Source of the DNA: Bacillota bacterium
GTDB lineage: Bacteria > Bacillota > Clostridia > Peptostreptococcales > Anaerovoracaceae
Direction of reading: 5' to 3'
NCBI GenBank assembly: GCA_017416795.1
Contig: JAFQBD010000050.1
Location: 44,019 to 108,018, forward strand
DNA: 64,000 nt
Positions 45,650 to 56,700 of this stretch are shown piece after piece. A program made the position numbers and the translations under genes. Within the stretch, counting starts at the first letter, position 1. Every line of letters begins with the position of its first letter. The notes under the pieces were generated by a model. That model saw nothing but the letters and a program-made list of their open reading frames with translations, had not been told where the DNA came from and searched no databases.

Positions 45650-46217
45650 GACTAATATCTTGATCGTTGGAGTTGGCGGACAGGGAACACTTCTTGCCAG
45701 CGTATTACTCGGTAACCTCGCCCTTGATAAAGACTATGATGTCAAGCTCAGTGAAGTCCACGGCATGGCTCAGAGAGGCGGCAGTGTAGTTACTCACGTT
45801 AAGATCAGTGAAGACGGCGTCAATTCACCGCTTATCGAAGAAGGGGATGCAGATGTCATCATCGCATTCGAAGAGCTGGAAGCATACAGATGGCTGCCAT
45901 ACCTGAAGAAGGGCGGCACGATGTATGTGAATACTCAGCAGTGGCTGCCTATGCCTGTAGTTATGGGCCAGGCAAAATACCCTGAGAACATCATGGAAAC
46001 CCTTGAGAAAAACGCAGCCAAGGTCAAGGCATTCGATGCGCTCAAGATCGCAGAAGAATGCGGATCAGTCAAGGCAGTGAACGTAGTGCTGCTGGGAGCG
46101 GCATCAAACGATCTGCCGTTTGATGAAGATGCGTGGATCAAGGTCATCGAAGAGAACGTTAAGCCTAAGTTCGTAGACCTTAATAAGAAGGCTTTCGAAC
46201 TGGGAAGAAACGCATAA
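45642..46217 (+). CDS. iorB: Indolepyruvate ferredoxin oxidoreductase, beta subunit
   Basis: The 191-residue subunit has 'ILIVGVGGQGTLLASVLLGNLA', the gamma-type domain opening of 2-oxoacid:ferredoxin oxidoreductases, and 'KLSEVHGMAQRGGSVVTHVKIS'. It completes the enzyme with iorA. Tight spacing and overlap mean coupled translation. It is followed by paaK 21 bases later. Confidence 0.95.
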   Translation: MTKTNILIVGVGGQGTLLASVLLGNLALDKDYDVKLSEVHGMAQRGGSVVTHVKISEDGVNSPLIEEGDADVIIAFEELEAYRWLPYLKKGGTMYVNTQQWLPMPVVMGQAKYPENIMETLEKNAAKVKAFDALKIAEECGSVKAVNVVLLGAASNDLPFDEDAWIKVIEENVKPKFVDLNKKAFELGRNA

Positions 46218-46238
46218 ATTAAGAAAGGAAGACTAATC

Positions 46239-47540
46239 ATGATTTGGAACAAAGAAATGGAATGTGCAGACCGCGAAACGATGCGCGCTTTGCAGCTGGA
46301 GAAGTTACAGAAGACAGTTAAACACGGATACGACAACGTACCTCACTACAAGGAAGCCTTTGATAAGGCAGGAGTGAAGCCGGAAGACATCAAGAGCCTT
46401 GAAGACATCACTAAACTGCCCTTTATAACTAAAGAAAACCTTGCTGCTAACTATCCTACAGGACTTTTCGCTGTTCCACACGAAGATATCATGAGAATAC
46501 ATGCATCCTCCGGAACAACAGGCAAGCCTAAGATCGTAGGTTACACTAAGAGCGACCTGGATATGTGGGGAGAATGTGTAGCCAGAGGTCTGGCGATGGC
46601 AGGTGCTGACAAGAGCTCTGTCATTCAGGTAGCATACGGATACGGACTCTTCACAGGAGGCCTCGGTGCACATATCGGTGCCGAAACTATGGGAGCTATG
46701 GTAATCCCTATGTCAAGCGGCAACACTCAGAAGCAGATCATGTTCATGCAGGATATGAAGAGTACTGTGCTTTGCTGCACTCCTTCATATGCGCTGACTA
46801 TAGCTGAGCAGGTGGAAAAAGCAGGGCTGGTTCCCGGTAAGGATATCCATCTCAAGGCAGGCGTTTTCGGAGCAGAACCATGGACTCAGGCAATGAGAGA
46901 TGCCATCGAAGAAAGACTGGGACTCAGAGCCCACGACATCTACGGATTATCCGAGATCATGGGACCGGGAGTATCCATGAGCTGCGAACATAACTGCGGC
47001 ATGCACGTTCAGGAAGACTATTTCTATATGGAAATCGTAGATCCGGATACACTGGAACCTGTACCGGATGGAGAAAAAGGCGAATTAGTAATAACTACTC
47101 TCGGCAAAGAAGGTATGCCGTTAATAAGATACAGAACAAGAGATATCTGCTACCTTATGAGAGAAAAGTGCGAATGCGGAAGAACAACAGTTAGAATGAG
47201 CCGTGTATTCGGAAGAACTGACGACATGCTCATCATCAGAGGAGTCAACGTATTCCCATCACAGGTAGAAACAGTTATAGCTAAGTTCGACGAACTTACT
47301 GTAAACTACAAGCTGTACGTAGGAAGAGAAAACAATACAGATACCTTCGAACTGGCAGTTGAGCTTGCTGAAGGCGTAGAAATCGAAGATATCGCATTCG
47401 TAGAAAACCTCAGAAAGAAGATTGACCGAGCACTCAGAGATATGCTGGGTATCGGATGTAAGATCACGCTTCTCAATGCAGGTGCATTACCTAGAAGTGA
47501 AGGTAAAGCAGTCAGAGTTGAAGACACAAGAAAGCTTTAA
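46239..47540 (+). CDS. paaK: Phenylacetate-CoA ligase (PaaK family)
   Basis: The 433-residue AMP-forming ligase has 'IHASSGTTGKPKIVGYTKSD', the AMP-binding loop, and 'GLSEIMGPGVSMSCEHNCGMHV' and 'TRDICYLMREKCECG'. Known relatives activate phenylacetate to its CoA thioester. In this cluster it may run toward aryl acetate and ATP, taking the acyl-CoA from IorAB, or act in the reverse direction; direction is inference. Length matches PaaK. Confidence 0.93.
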   Translation: MIWNKEMECADRETMRALQLEKLQKTVKHGYDNVPHYKEAFDKAGVKPEDIKSLEDITKLPFITKENLAANYPTGLFAVPHEDIMRIHASSGTTGKPKIVGYTKSDLDMWGECVARGLAMAGADKSSVIQVAYGYGLFTGGLGAHIGAETMGAMVIPMSSGNTQKQIMFMQDMKSTVLCCTPSYALTIAEQVEKAGLVPGKDIHLKAGVFGAEPWTQAMRDAIEERLGLRAHDIYGLSEIMGPGVSMSCEHNCGMHVQEDYFYMEIVDPDTLEPVPDGEKGELVITTLGKEGMPLIRYRTRDICYLMREKCECGRTTVRMSRVFGRTDDMLIIRGVNVFPSQVETVIAKFDELTVNYKLYVGRENNTDTFELAVELAEGVEIEDIAFVENLRKKIDRALRDMLGIGCKITLLNAGALPRSEGKAVRVEDTRKL

Positions 47541-47565
47541 GGTTTTGTGATAGGAGGTAAGAGAA

Positions 47566-47991
47566 ATGTTAGTTAAACAGGTATCTATATTCGTAGAAAA
47601 TACTACAGGAAGACTTGCAGACGTTACTAGGATATTGGCTGATGCAGGAATCGATCTTAAGGCTGCGACTATTGCAGATGCAGCGGATTTCGGTATTTTA
47701 AGATGCATCGTTGAAGATGCGGATGCGGCCAAGAAGATCCTCAACGAAAAAGGATTCAATGCAAGTGTTTCAGAAGTTATTGCTGTATCTTTGGACAACA
47801 AGCCGGGCGGCTTCCACAGAGTGCTGCAGATCCTGGCAGACGAGAAGGTAGGAGTCAAGTACATTTACTCAACTATCAAGTCAGCTGAAGGTGAAGCAGT
47901 TATCATGATGAAGGCTGCAGATAATGACAAGGCTATCGAAGTGCTGAAGGCTAACGACGTCAAGCTTGTTTCCATCAATGAAGTGAAATAG
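47566..47991 (+). CDS. Tandem ACT-domain protein
   Basis: The 141-residue protein is two ACT domains end to end (about 1-68 and 69-141), the second starting 'VIAVSLDNKPGGFHRVLQIL'. ACT domains bind amino acids; this type often ends ior-paaK operons, so it probably senses an aromatic amino acid or its product. It starts 25 bases after paaK with AGGAGG, and ends before a strong terminator. Confidence 0.9.
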   Translation: MLVKQVSIFVENTTGRLADVTRILADAGIDLKAATIADAADFGILRCIVEDADAAKKILNEKGFNASVSEVIAVSLDNKPGGFHRVLQILADEKVGVKYIYSTIKSAEGEAVIMMKAADNDKAIEVLKANDVKLVSINEVK

Positions 47992-48012
47992 CACGATTTT
48001 ATAAGATCAGAG

Positions 48013-48041
48013 GAAGCCGGGAATATCCCGGCTTCTTTTTT
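48013..48041 (+). terminator. Terminator of the ior-paaK-ACT operon
   Basis: GAAGCCGGGA (48013-48022) pairs perfectly with TCCCGGCTTC (48026-48035) around three bases and is followed by Ts. Confidence 0.93.
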
Positions 48042-48065
48042 GATTGACCTTCTTTTCAATTAGAC

Positions 48066-48094
48066 TTGATAAAGAAGGTGCGGATTGGTAAGAT
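48066..48094 (+). promoter_or_regulatory. Candidate sortase promoter
   Basis: TTGATA (48066-48071) and TAAGAT (48089-48094) are separated by 17 bases, 37 bases before the sortase start. The terminator upstream makes a local promoter necessary. Confidence 0.55.
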
Positions 48095-48131
48095 ATACAA
48101 AAGCCGGTATTGCACAAAAGGGGGTATTTAA

Positions 48132-48965
48132 ATGAGAGAAAATCAAGAAAGCATAAAAAGAAGAAAAACTAAAAAGGGCAAGCGAGCGCCTCTTAGCCTT
48201 GGCAGAAAAATTATATTGGTAATATGCATGATCGTGTTCTTCGGATCTGCCGGAGTGTTGCTCGATTACTACATCACCGGCATGCGTGCCCAGAATGCAT
48301 TGACGGGATTAAATGATATGAAGCAGGGTGCGGAAGACATGGTGACAGATAAGGGGACTATAATAGGAGAATATGTTGAGCTGTACAAGGCTAACAGCGA
48401 CATCATCGGCTGGGTAAAGGTCGATGATACTAAGATCGATTATCCTATCATGCAGACGCAGGATGATCCTGAGCATTACCTCCACCTGAACTTTGATGAA
48501 GAATATGCTGCATCGGGTACGCCGTTCATGGATGCAGGAAGTGACATTTTCATACCTACATTCAACTTCCTGATATACGGGCATAACATGAAGAACGGAA
48601 CCATGTTCCATGATCTGCTGAAATATGAAAGTCAAGATTTTTATGAGAAGCATAAGACATTCAGCTTCGATACCATATACAAGGGCGGTCAAGGAGAATA
48701 TCAAGTCATAGCAGCAGCATATTCGAAGATATACCCGAAGGATTCAACGAAATTCAAATACTATCAATACGCTGGCATAACGACAGAATCTGAATTCAAT
48801 GAATACGTCAGCGGAGTGAAAGCCCTGTCTATATATGATACCGGAGTGACCGCCGAATACGGTGATCAGCTGGTGACATTGTCTACATGTGCGTACCATA
48901 CAGATGACGGCAGGTTTTTCGTTGTAGCCAAGAGAGTTGATGCTAAGCAGGTAAAACCGCAGTAA
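48132..48965 (+). CDS. srtB: Class B sortase
   Basis: The 277-residue protein has a basic N-terminus, a membrane helix (about 27-50), and a sortase beta barrel with 'NFLIYGHNM' (catalytic His), 'TLSTCAYHTDDGRFFVVAKR' (catalytic Cys and Arg). The extra helices around the His and the 'DIIGWVKVDDTKIDYPIMQ' segment are those of class B. Sortases cleave surface proteins at a C-terminal motif and link them to the wall. Clostridial class B enzymes accept PxTG-like motifs, which fits the EPETGD of the thioester adhesin 10 kb downstream; that pairing is inference. Confidence 0.93.
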   Translation: MRENQESIKRRKTKKGKRAPLSLGRKIILVICMIVFFGSAGVLLDYYITGMRAQNALTGLNDMKQGAEDMVTDKGTIIGEYVELYKANSDIIGWVKVDDTKIDYPIMQTQDDPEHYLHLNFDEEYAASGTPFMDAGSDIFIPTFNFLIYGHNMKNGTMFHDLLKYESQDFYEKHKTFSFDTIYKGGQGEYQVIAAAYSKIYPKDSTKFKYYQYAGITTESEFNEYVSGVKALSIYDTGVTAEYGDQLVTLSTCAYHTDDGRFFVVAKRVDAKQVKPQ

Positions 48966-48972
48966 AAGTTTC

Positions 48973-49056
48973 GTTAAATGGTCATTTAACGCGCATTTAA
49001 CGTTGACAGCGGGAAAATGAATGATATAATGATGATATCAAAATGATATCATCATT
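48973..49056 (+). promoter_or_regulatory. Promoter of the SPFH-RHH operon with octamer repeats and palindrome
   Basis: TTGACA (49003-49008) and TATAAT (49025-49030) are 16 bases apart, near-consensus. Just upstream are GTTAAATG (48973-48980) and two CATTTAAC copies (48983-48990, 48994-49001), that is one inverted and one direct repeat of an octamer. Over the -10 end and start site lies a perfect 13-bp inverted repeat (49028-49040 with 49044-49056), AATGATGATATCA being the left arm. The arrangement reads as upstream activator or repressor sites plus an operator. The RHH protein encoded in the same unit is a natural candidate to bind the palindrome. Confidence 0.75.
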
Positions 49057-49085
49057 TTTATTGAGAAAACTCAAGGAGGTATAAG

Positions 49086-50108
49086 ATGGAAAGAGAAACT
49101 AATTTAAACATCAACATCACAGAAAAAGAGCTACACCCATTCTCCGGCATGGTCATGCTTATAGCAGGCATCCTCGGGATCCTCGTATGCATCGCGCTTT
49201 GCATATTCGGAGGAACTATGATGGGATATGTATTCGGGGCGATACCAACGGCAGTGCCGATCGCAATGCTGGTGATAGGTATCTTGGGACTCATAGTCAT
49301 CCCGGTACTGCTCTGCGGACTCAGGATAGTCAATCCTAATGAAGCGCTGGTGCTTACTCTGTTCGGTAAATACCACGGGACTATTAAAAAGGCAGGCTTT
49401 TACTTCGTAAATCCGTTCTCGACAGGATTCAATCCGACAGCGGCAGGGATCCTTGAAACAGCAGAAGAAAACACACAGGATCCTAAGAAGAAAGCAGGAG
49501 CTAAGAAGACAACAAGCAAGAAGGTCTCTACTAAGACAATGACACTGAACAATTCACAGCAGAAGGTGAACGATGTGCAGGGAAATCCCATTATCATCGG
49601 CTCTGTAGTTATCTGGAAAGTAACGGATCCGACTAAGGCGGTATTCAACGTAGAAAACTATTTCGAATATCTGTCTACACAGTGCGACTCCACCATCAGA
49701 AACACAGCGAGGCTTTATCCGTATGATAACATGGATGGAGATGACGAAGAAATGACACTGAGAGGCTCGAGCCTTGAGATCGCAGACAGAATGAAGGCAG
49801 AGCTTCAGGAAAAGACAGACGATGCAGGTATCGAAATCTTAGAAGTAAGGATAACACATCTGGCATATTCAGAAGAAATCGCAGCTGCGATGCTGAAGAG
49901 ACAGCAGGCAGCAGCAACTATAGCAGCCAAGGAACAGATCGTTGAAGGTGCTGTCGGCATGGTGAAGATGGCTCTTGATAAACTGGAAGATGATGAGCTT
50001 ATCGTATTAGATGACGAAAGAAAAGCTGCCATGGTATCGAACCTGCTGGTAGTTCTCTGCGGAGATAAAGACGCACAGCCTATCGTAAATAGCGGAAGTA
50101 TCTATTAA
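49086..50108 (+). CDS. SPFH/Band 7 domain membrane protein
   Basis: The 340-residue protein has two membrane helices (about 20-45 and 52-80), then an SPFH domain (about 82-290: 'LRIVNPNEALVLTLFGKYHGTIKKAGFYFVNP') with 'GNPIIIGSVVIWKVTD'. A Lys-rich insertion (about 137-155) lies inside the domain. The C-terminal part is helical and rich in Ala, suited to oligomer formation, as in flotillin/stomatin-type scaffolds that order membrane domains. It is followed by the RHH gene in one unit. Confidence 0.88.
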   Translation: MERETNLNINITEKELHPFSGMVMLIAGILGILVCIALCIFGGTMMGYVFGAIPTAVPIAMLVIGILGLIVIPVLLCGLRIVNPNEALVLTLFGKYHGTIKKAGFYFVNPFSTGFNPTAAGILETAEENTQDPKKKAGAKKTTSKKVSTKTMTLNNSQQKVNDVQGNPIIIGSVVIWKVTDPTKAVFNVENYFEYLSTQCDSTIRNTARLYPYDNMDGDDEEMTLRGSSLEIADRMKAELQEKTDDAGIEILEVRITHLAYSEEIAAAMLKRQQAAATIAAKEQIVEGAVGMVKMALDKLEDDELIVLDDERKAAMVSNLLVVLCGDKDAQPIVNSGSIY

Positions 50109-50145
50109 ACGGCGGCGCCGAAACCAATAGAAGAGAGGTGCCGAT

Positions 50146-50400
50146 ATGGCAGACGATTTAAACAAGAAAGAAGAACAGCTTCAGCAGCGGCTTGAAAAGC
50201 TCAAGTCGATGGAGGAAGAAATAAAGAAAAAAGAGAAGGCCATCAAGGACAAGGAAAAGGCAAAGAAGCAGATGATCCTGAGGCTCTCGCCCGGTCTTTG
50301 GGAAGAGATAGCGGCATGGGCCGAAGACGATTTCAGATCTATCAACGGTCAGGTAGAGTTTCTTCTCAGTGAATGTGTGAGGAACAGGATAAAACGATAG
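50146..50400 (+). CDS. Small Arc-type ribbon-helix-helix protein with coiled coil
   Basis: The 84-residue protein has a Lys/Glu-rich coiled coil (about 5-40) and a ribbon-helix-helix motif (about 42-84: 'QMILRLSPGLWEEIAAWAEDDF' and 'SINGQVEFLLSECV'). Such Arc-like proteins often follow SPFH genes. It probably binds DNA as a dimer, and may control its own operon at the palindrome 49028-49056. AGAGAGGTG precedes the ATG. Confidence 0.82.
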   Translation: MADDLNKKEEQLQQRLEKLKSMEEEIKKKEKAIKDKEKAKKQMILRLSPGLWEEIAAWAEDDFRSINGQVEFLLSECVRNRIKR

Positions 50401-50440
50401 AGAGATAGACTGACAAGGGGTATTAAGCAAATATAAAATA

Positions 50441-50494
50441 AAAAACCGACACGAAAAATGTGCTGAAATGACATTGAAAAAGTGTCGGTTTTTA
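50441..50494 (+). terminator. Terminator after the RHH gene
   Basis: AAAAACCGACAC (50441-50452) pairs perfectly with GTGTCGGTTTTT (50482-50493) around a 29-base loop. The 330-base gap to the next gene holds this element, the adhesin promoter, and no other signal I could support. Confidence 0.75.
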
Positions 50495-50584
50495 TGTGGA
50501 ATAAAAACCTTAAAAGAAACTTGTGCACAAAAACAAAATGATTGAGAATTTTCAGAAAAATAACAAAAATGTCCTTGAAAAGTA

Positions 50585-50614
50585 TTGAAAGAAGCAGGAT
50601 GAATAATGTATAAT
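50585..50614 (+). promoter_or_regulatory. Promoter of the giant adhesin gene
   Basis: TTGAAA (50585-50590) and TATAAT (50609-50614) are 18 bases apart. A leader of about 110 bases and a strong AGGGAGGGGG ribosome-binding site follow. The -10 is preceded by ATG, as is the TATAAT before the thioester adhesin (58633-58638). Confidence 0.65.
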
Positions 50615-50730
50615 AAGGCATTAAAAATGAAATTCTTTTTCAACTGCATATAGATGTACAAATAATCATAATATGCAGGGAAAGTGCAGATATATGGGCG
50701 CTAAAATGAAAAAGGGAGGGGGCACGTTAT

Positions 50731-53700
50731 ATGAAAAACAAACTTGTAGGACACGATAAGTTCGGAAGCAGAATTCTGGCATATGTGTTGACGTTGATAA
50801 TGGTATTTACCATGACTCCTTTAGCTGGGTTAGGTAATAGCTATGCAGCATCGGGGGGCGAAGATACTCGCGTAGCAGATAATACTACTCTCGATGGCTG
50901 GCAAGAGTATTTTGGCTCGGACGATGAGGTATTCAATACCCGATATGCCGGTCATGTATGGACAGATAAATCTGTGACGACAGATGACTCTGCTTTTGGC
51001 TATGCTAAAGAACTTGCAGATAACAGCGGACATATCGCAATAAGCGATGATGAAAACAATTTACTTGTATCGCTGTCTGCAATGGCTGCCAGCAAATCTA
51101 TCACAGGACAGGACAACAAACCTACTGATACCATGATCGTGCTGGATATGTCCAGTTCCATGTATAATGGGACCAGTAGGACTACAGCGACTGTAAAAGC
51201 TATGATTGATTCTGTTAATTCAACTATTAAGAAGTTACAGGAGCTAAACGTTAACAATAGAGTTGGTATTACTATTTATTATGGCGGCATCGACCGTATT
51301 CAGTCCACTGCTCCAAGCTATAGATTATTACTGCCATTGGATAGATATGTCCACTCAAGTGATAAGTATTTAAGATATACATCATCTTCCGGCAAATTGC
51401 AGACGGTAGGTGTTAATACAAATGTAAAGAATGAAAAAGGTACTGCTGTTTCAGGTAGCCGATCTGTAACAGATATTGCAGGCACTTATACACAGCAGGG
51501 GATTCTGTCTGCAATGCAGCAGTTCCTCAAGGCTGATACAAAAGTACCGGACACAGCGACAGTTAATGCAGGAGAAACCAGAGTTCCTGTTATAGTTCTG
51601 ATGTCTGATGGAGAACCTACTGCCGCAACACATAGTTACACAAACATTAATGCTAATGCAGGAATGGGTAATAATACAGTTAGTATTCGTAATCCTAATG
51701 AAACAGACTTTGTTACACAGCTGACAGCTTCTTATGTAAAGGAAATGATGGATGCTCATTATGAAGAGAAGCCTATTTTCTACACACTAAGTTTAGGAAC
51801 AAGTCTCAGTTATGATGTAATGGATCCATCCGATACCTTAGACAAGAACTTCACCCCTAGTACTACAATTTCTGGGTATTGGGATAAATTGTTGGCTAAT
51901 AATAGCGTTAAAATTACGGTAAAAAATTCGGCTACTGCCTATGGTGCTCCTACAGTAACAAAGAATTATGCTGTGGCTAAAACCACAGTTTCGGGAAAGA
52001 CATTATCTGTAAGCGAAGCGTTCCCTTCCAGTAAGTCTCAGCAATTGTATGTAGATAAGGCGTTCGAAGCTGCAACTGCAGACGATTTAAAAGATGCCTT
52101 TGCCAATATCTTTACAGACATCAGCCTTCAGACTCACACTTATCCTACATTGGTAGACGGTGATGAAAATCTGGATGGATATATTTCGTTTGTCGATAAG
52201 ATCGGCGAATATATGAATGTTACAGATGTTAAAGGTATCCTGCTGGGGAACCATTGGTATTCCGGTAAGGAATTTGCAAAGAATCTGTCGGCATTGGGAA
52301 CGACAACTGATCCTACAGCGTTGGGCGATGAGCTGGTATGGTCTATCCAGCAGCGTGTGGGAATAGCTGATGCCGCAACAGTAAGAACTTTATTAAGCCT
52401 GGCATATCAGTACGGACAGCTGGCTTATAACAGTGACGGCAGCTACAGCAATTATGTAGGCTGGTATTCAGATGCACAGGGCAATTACTTAGGCTTCTGG
52501 CAGGATGGAGTTACAACAACACCTGATGGAGCGACACATACAAATAAGTCATATATATATATCGGAGAAACAGACGAATCTCTTGGCGTGTCAGAATCCG
52601 ACATGATGTACACAACAGTAAGAGTTCGTCACGAAATAGCAACAAATATCGAGTCTGTAAGCTTCGCAGTACCTGCGGCACTGATCCCTGTTGTTGAATA
52701 CGATGTTGAGTATGATGAAAATGATAAGCTTACTTCAGTAACAAGAGGTGGAGCAGATCATCCGATCAGACTGGTTTACGAAGTTGCACTGGACGATTCG
52801 ATAAACGAACGAACACTTCGCGATGCAGTAGATCATCATTACATCGCTCACAACACTGACAGCGAAGGATACGTAAAGTTCTATACTAACCAGTATGAAG
52901 TTACAGGCGAAGTTGGATATGGCAGAGTAAATACTTACTCATACTTCAGACCTTCACATCAGAATGAGAACTACTATTATCAGGAAAATGAACCTGTATA
53001 TATTGATCAAAACGGTACAAAGTACAATAGCAGCAGTGCCCCTGATCCTAGTGGAACATATTACAGAGAGATCACGGTATATTCCAATAACAACGGCTCA
53101 ATAAAAGAAGAGAATATTTACAGAAAATTGTCTGTAGCAGCATTACAGACTGCAGCTGCTAAGGGTGACGGTACATGGTATATCCCTAAGGGAAATGTCC
53201 ATGTGAACATGGACGGTTACACGATTCCTAAGGCCGAAAATAAAACGGGTACATTGATCAATGCTAACCTTCCATATGTAGACGTTTACGGACATAATGT
53301 AAGCGATACTGATCACAGATTTGTTATCGGGGATACTTTGGGCAATAACGGTAAAGTAAGGATCAAACCTGAAACAGGTATCAAGCTTACAAAAGTGATA
53401 GCAAATGCAGACGCCACAACCAATATGGACGAAGAGTTTGAATTCACCGTTGCAACAGCTGCAAGTGTGACCGGCGCACATAATGCTGTTAAGGTAGCAG
53501 CTGATGGAACAGAAACTGAAGATACTGTTGATTTCAGCAGCGGCAAGGCGACTGTGAAACTTAAGCATGGCGAAAGCATATATATCACAGGTCTGGCTAA
53601 GGATCTGGAATTCACCATAACTGAAACAGAAGAAGCAGATTTCGTTGTTTCAAAAGTAGTTATGGATGACCATACTATCCCGTCAACAGTTGCAAAGGGG

Positions 53701-56700
53701 ACACTGGGCGATGGATACATCGCAGATGTTGAATTCACAAATGTCCCTAGAGGCGAAGGCGCGCTGACTATCGCTAAGCAGGTCGTACATCCTCTGGGAA
53801 GCGATCATAAAATCGACAAAACATTTGAAATAAATGTAGCAATGGATGGTGTATCTGTAAGTGCGGGAGATGAATTCAAGGTTGAACGTGCCGGAAGTGG
53901 AACTGAAGAAACAGTGAAGCTGGGCGGCCTCCTTGGCGGCGCGAAAGATTTCAATATAACGTTGCAAGATGGTGAAACTGTCAAGATCCTCGGAATACCT
54001 GAAGGAACAGTCGTAACAGTGACAGAGCCAAATCCGGGAGAAGGATTCACAGCAAGCTACAAAGAAAACAATGTTGATGGTGATGGCAAGATAACCGTTG
54101 TTAAAGAGCCAACTATCGATAACGTAACTGTTGTCAATACTTACAAACCTGAACCTGCTAAGATCAAAATCGATCTGTCCGGCGTGAAGACACTGGTTGA
54201 TGAAAATGGAACTACAATTGATCCGGAAAACTGGGATAATGATCTGAAATTCCAATTTATTATTCAGAAATATGTTTATGAAGACGGTTCATGGAAGTGG
54301 GTCGACACAGAAAACATCGATACAGCCAGCAAAACCGACGGCAACAAGGTTGACTTCCTGACTGGCGGCAGAGAGCTGACTTTCGATAACGTTGGCGTTT
54401 ACGGATACCAGGTTATCGAGAAGAACCATGGTTTGACGATCGACGGTATCGTTTATGATGCAACTATGCATACATTCAATGTTATTGTGACTGACGAAGA
54501 CATGGACGGCAAGCTGGAAGCAAAAGTTGAATCCAGCCATGGCGATGACAACCATTTTGTTCTTAAAAATGGTGTCTGGACAAATGATCAGATCGATTTC
54601 GTTAATCACAATAACAGAGGAGAGACTTCTGAACTGATCATGATCAAGAAGGATCTGACAAACGAGTCGGGCAGCACCAGTGTATCTCTGGCAGGATATC
54701 AGTTCGAAGTATTCAAATCAAACGCTGATTATACTGAAACAGGTGATAAAGTTCTGACGACACCGGTAACAGATGCGGCGGGCGAAACATATGTGTCACT
54801 CACATATGATTATGATGATGCAGGAACTCACTATTATAAGATTAAAGAAAAAGCTACCGGAATCGCAGGAATGACAGATTCCGATAAGGTTTATAATTTC
54901 AAAGTTGTGGTAACGGCAAATAACGACGGCTCTGTGACTTCAGAAATCATCGAAGGAACAAATACTGAATTTGAGGAATTTGCTAGTGGTGCACAAGGTG
55001 TAACTTATGACCTGGCGACATTCACAAACAGATATGACCCTGCAGACGCTACAGTAAGTTTGGATGTTACAAAGAAGCTGGAAGGCAAAACGCTGAAGGC
55101 AGATGAATTCACTTTCCAGATCACGGCTAAGACAGCAGATGCACCAATGCCTGCAGATACTGAAGTACAGAATTCAGCAAACGGTGACGTGGACTTTGGA
55201 GACATCACATTTGACGAGGTGGGAACTTACGAATACACCATTCAGGAAGTTCATGGAGATGCTTCAGGTGTAGAATACGACGATACAGTATATAATGTTG
55301 TGATTACCGTTACAGATAATGCCGGTAAACTGACAGCTGCAGTCGACGTATTGACAATTCCTGGGACAGAGATGGTATTTGAAAACAGATACACTCCTGA
55401 ACCTACAGAAATGGGCTTCGATGGCGACAAAGAACTGATGAACAAAGAGCTTGTAGGCGGGCAGTTCGCATTCACATTGGCTGAATGTGATGAAGCAGGA
55501 AACATCGCAGCAGATGGCTATAAGCAGACTGTAACAAATAAGGCTGACGGCAGCTTCGTATTCGATGAAATTTCATACGATGACGAAGGCACATACTATT
55601 ATGTGATTTCCGAAGAAGTTCCTGACAGCACACAGGGCATCGTATACGATAACACAAAATATCTGGTTACTGTAGAAGTTGATTACGACAGTGTAGCGGG
55701 CGAGTATGTTGCAGCTAAGTCAATAAGCAAGCTCGGCGGAGCAGAAGTAACAGAAGTTGAATTCGTGAATGAATACAAAGCAGCGGCAACAACTGCAGTA
55801 GTTTCCGGATTTAAATCACTGGAAGGCTGGGCTCTGGAAGATGAACAGTTCGGATTCAACCTCTATGAATCAGATGAATCTTGGAACATAGGCAATAGCC
55901 TGCATGCGACTCGCAACGATGCAGAAGGAAACTTTAGTTTTGACTTTGGCGAAGACTACTTCAAAGAAGCAGGAACTTACTATTACATCATCAACGAAAC
56001 TCAGGGTTCCGCAGAAGGATACATCTATGACGACAAAGAAGTGGGCGTCATAGTTACAGTAACTGATGATATGTTAGGATATCTTCATGCGTCCCTGTCA
56101 TATGTAGATCTGAAAAGAGATGGAGACAATGTAACAGAAACGCCTACCGCAGTAGTAATATTCAACAACGAATACAAACCTGCGCCGGTAGAATTGCCAA
56201 TGGCAGTTACTAAGGAACTCACCGGTCGTGATTGGTTCGATGATGATGAATTCAACTTCACGCTCAAAGAAGGAGACAATGGTACTACTCAGGCTGTAGC
56301 AGATGGCATTGTTGAAATCAGTGATAATACGGCAGTTGCAACTAAGGCAAATAGGATCGCAGAGTTTGAACCTATAACATTCAAAGAAGCAGGTGTATAT
56401 AATTTCGTTATTAGCGAAGTTAAAGGCGATGATGATAATATCGCATACGATTCTCACGAAGTTGTTGCTACAGTAACAGTAACAGATAACGGAACAGGCA
56501 AGTTAGCAGCGGCTGTAACTTACAGCGGCAGCACAGAATTTGTGAATGACTTCACTCCTGATCACGTTAATATAACGCTTGAAGGCGAAAAGGTTCTCAT
56601 AGGACGCGATCTGGCAGAGGGCGAGTTTACATTCAAGCTTGAGGCAGTTACTAAGGACGCGCCAATGCCGGCAGTTACAGAAGTGACAAACATTGAAGGT

